Origin: an uncultured beta proteobacterium
GTDB taxonomy: Bacteria; Pseudomonadota; Gammaproteobacteria; Burkholderiales; Burkholderiaceae
Reading direction: 5' to 3'
NCBI GenBank assembly: GCA_903944255.1
Contig: CAJARE010000353.1
Span: 1-5,027 of the forward strand
Length of the DNA stretch: 5,027 nt
Under the pieces are notes generated by a model, which saw only the letters and a list, made by a program, of their open reading frames with translations, had not been told where the DNA came from and did not search any database. Positions 4,699 through 5,027 of this stretch are shown here, in pieces. The number at the start of each line of letters is the position of its first letter. Position 1 is the first letter of the stretch. The position numbers and the translations under genes were made by a program.

Positions 4699-5027
4699 TT
4701 ACTTGTTAGTTGTGTTGACTGGCTTGATAGGGAGATGAAAATCAATCCCTGTTTTTTGCACGAGGGCTTCATAAGAGACCGGAGGATTCATATTGGCCTC
4801 ATTGGTATTTTCTACCCAATAGGCCCATGCAGAGTTTCTATTAGGGTCATAAACTAATTTGAAAAGATGACTTGGAATGGTGACTCGTCCATTACCAATA
4901 CTTCCAGCATTTCCAATAGAGCCGGTATACACATAAATATCTCCTGCTGCTCTTTTGACATACTGCCTGGTCGGCTCTTCAACATTTTTTGCCCAGATTC
5001 CCTGATTATTTTGACTAGCCTGCGGCA
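4699..5027 (-). CDS. DNA/RNA non-specific endonuclease, C-terminal part (cut by window edge)
   Basis: The frame stays open from the TAA at 4699-4701 to the right edge, giving 108 visible residues; the true start is outside the window. The first visible residues, PQASQNNQGIW followed shortly by VEE, correspond to the conserved PQ...N...W...E segment of the Serratia-type (beta-beta-alpha metal) nucleases, where the Asn binds the catalytic Mg2+. Next come RQYVKR, GDIYVYTG, and IPSHLFKLVYD (about 51-61), a typical C-terminal core. The catalytic DRGH-like motif would lie upstream and cannot be seen. GSIGN occurs twice in quick succession just after YTG. Full members are usually 250-300 residues and secreted or periplasmic. 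A shorter internal GTG start at 4932 would remove the conserved segment, so it is not the real start. Confidence 0.88.
   Translation of the reverse strand, partial: PQASQNNQGIWAKNVEEPTRQYVKRAAGDIYVYTGSIGNAGSIGNGRVTIPSHLFKLVYDPNRNSAWAYWVENTNEANMNPPVSYEALVQKTGIDFHLPIKPVNTTNK

Overview
The window looks like ordinary chromosome from a moderately AT-rich betaproteobacterium. Gene content and protein style fit Burkholderiales, and Polynucleobacter or a close relative is my best guess. That assignment rests on recognition of the protein families, not on any marker gene. Nothing points to a phage, plasmid or transposon.

Region 1 (1-1596, plus strand) is a compact sulfide/persulfide-response operon of the Blh-BigR type. 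An AT-rich promoter carries two overlapping inverted repeats. It precedes a persulfide-dioxygenase-like metallo-beta-lactamase-fold enzyme (blh), an ArsR-family repressor one base downstream (bigR-like, with two cysteines spaced 66 residues apart as in the sulfide sensors SqrR and BigR), and a small cysteine-rich two-helix membrane protein (DUF2892, the membrane domain found in YgaP). A strong hairpin plus T-tract terminator closes the operon.

Region 2 (1595-4311, minus strand) is a four-gene operon. In transcription order it encodes a DUF6662-like outer-membrane beta-barrel protein, an exported FMN-binding-domain protein, the FAD:protein FMN transferase ApbE, and a four-helix membrane protein rich in histidines. 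The last three genes are joined by two 4-base stop/start overlaps. The promoter region (4312-4464) contains two strong Fur-box palindromes 30 bp apart, so the operon is probably repressed by iron. The parts suggest a chain: membrane cytochrome-b-like protein, then a covalently flavinylated periplasmic protein, then a substrate near the outer membrane, plausibly ferric iron or a ferric chelate. This is an inference and is the most interesting system in the window. ApbE has no export signal, and an in-frame stop codon directly before its ATG means it cannot gain one.

Region 3 (4465-5027) holds a DUF3820 protein on the plus strand, divergent from the Fur-box region. Its stop codon directly abuts the stop of a convergent minus-strand DNA/RNA non-specific endonuclease, which is cut by the right edge of the window.
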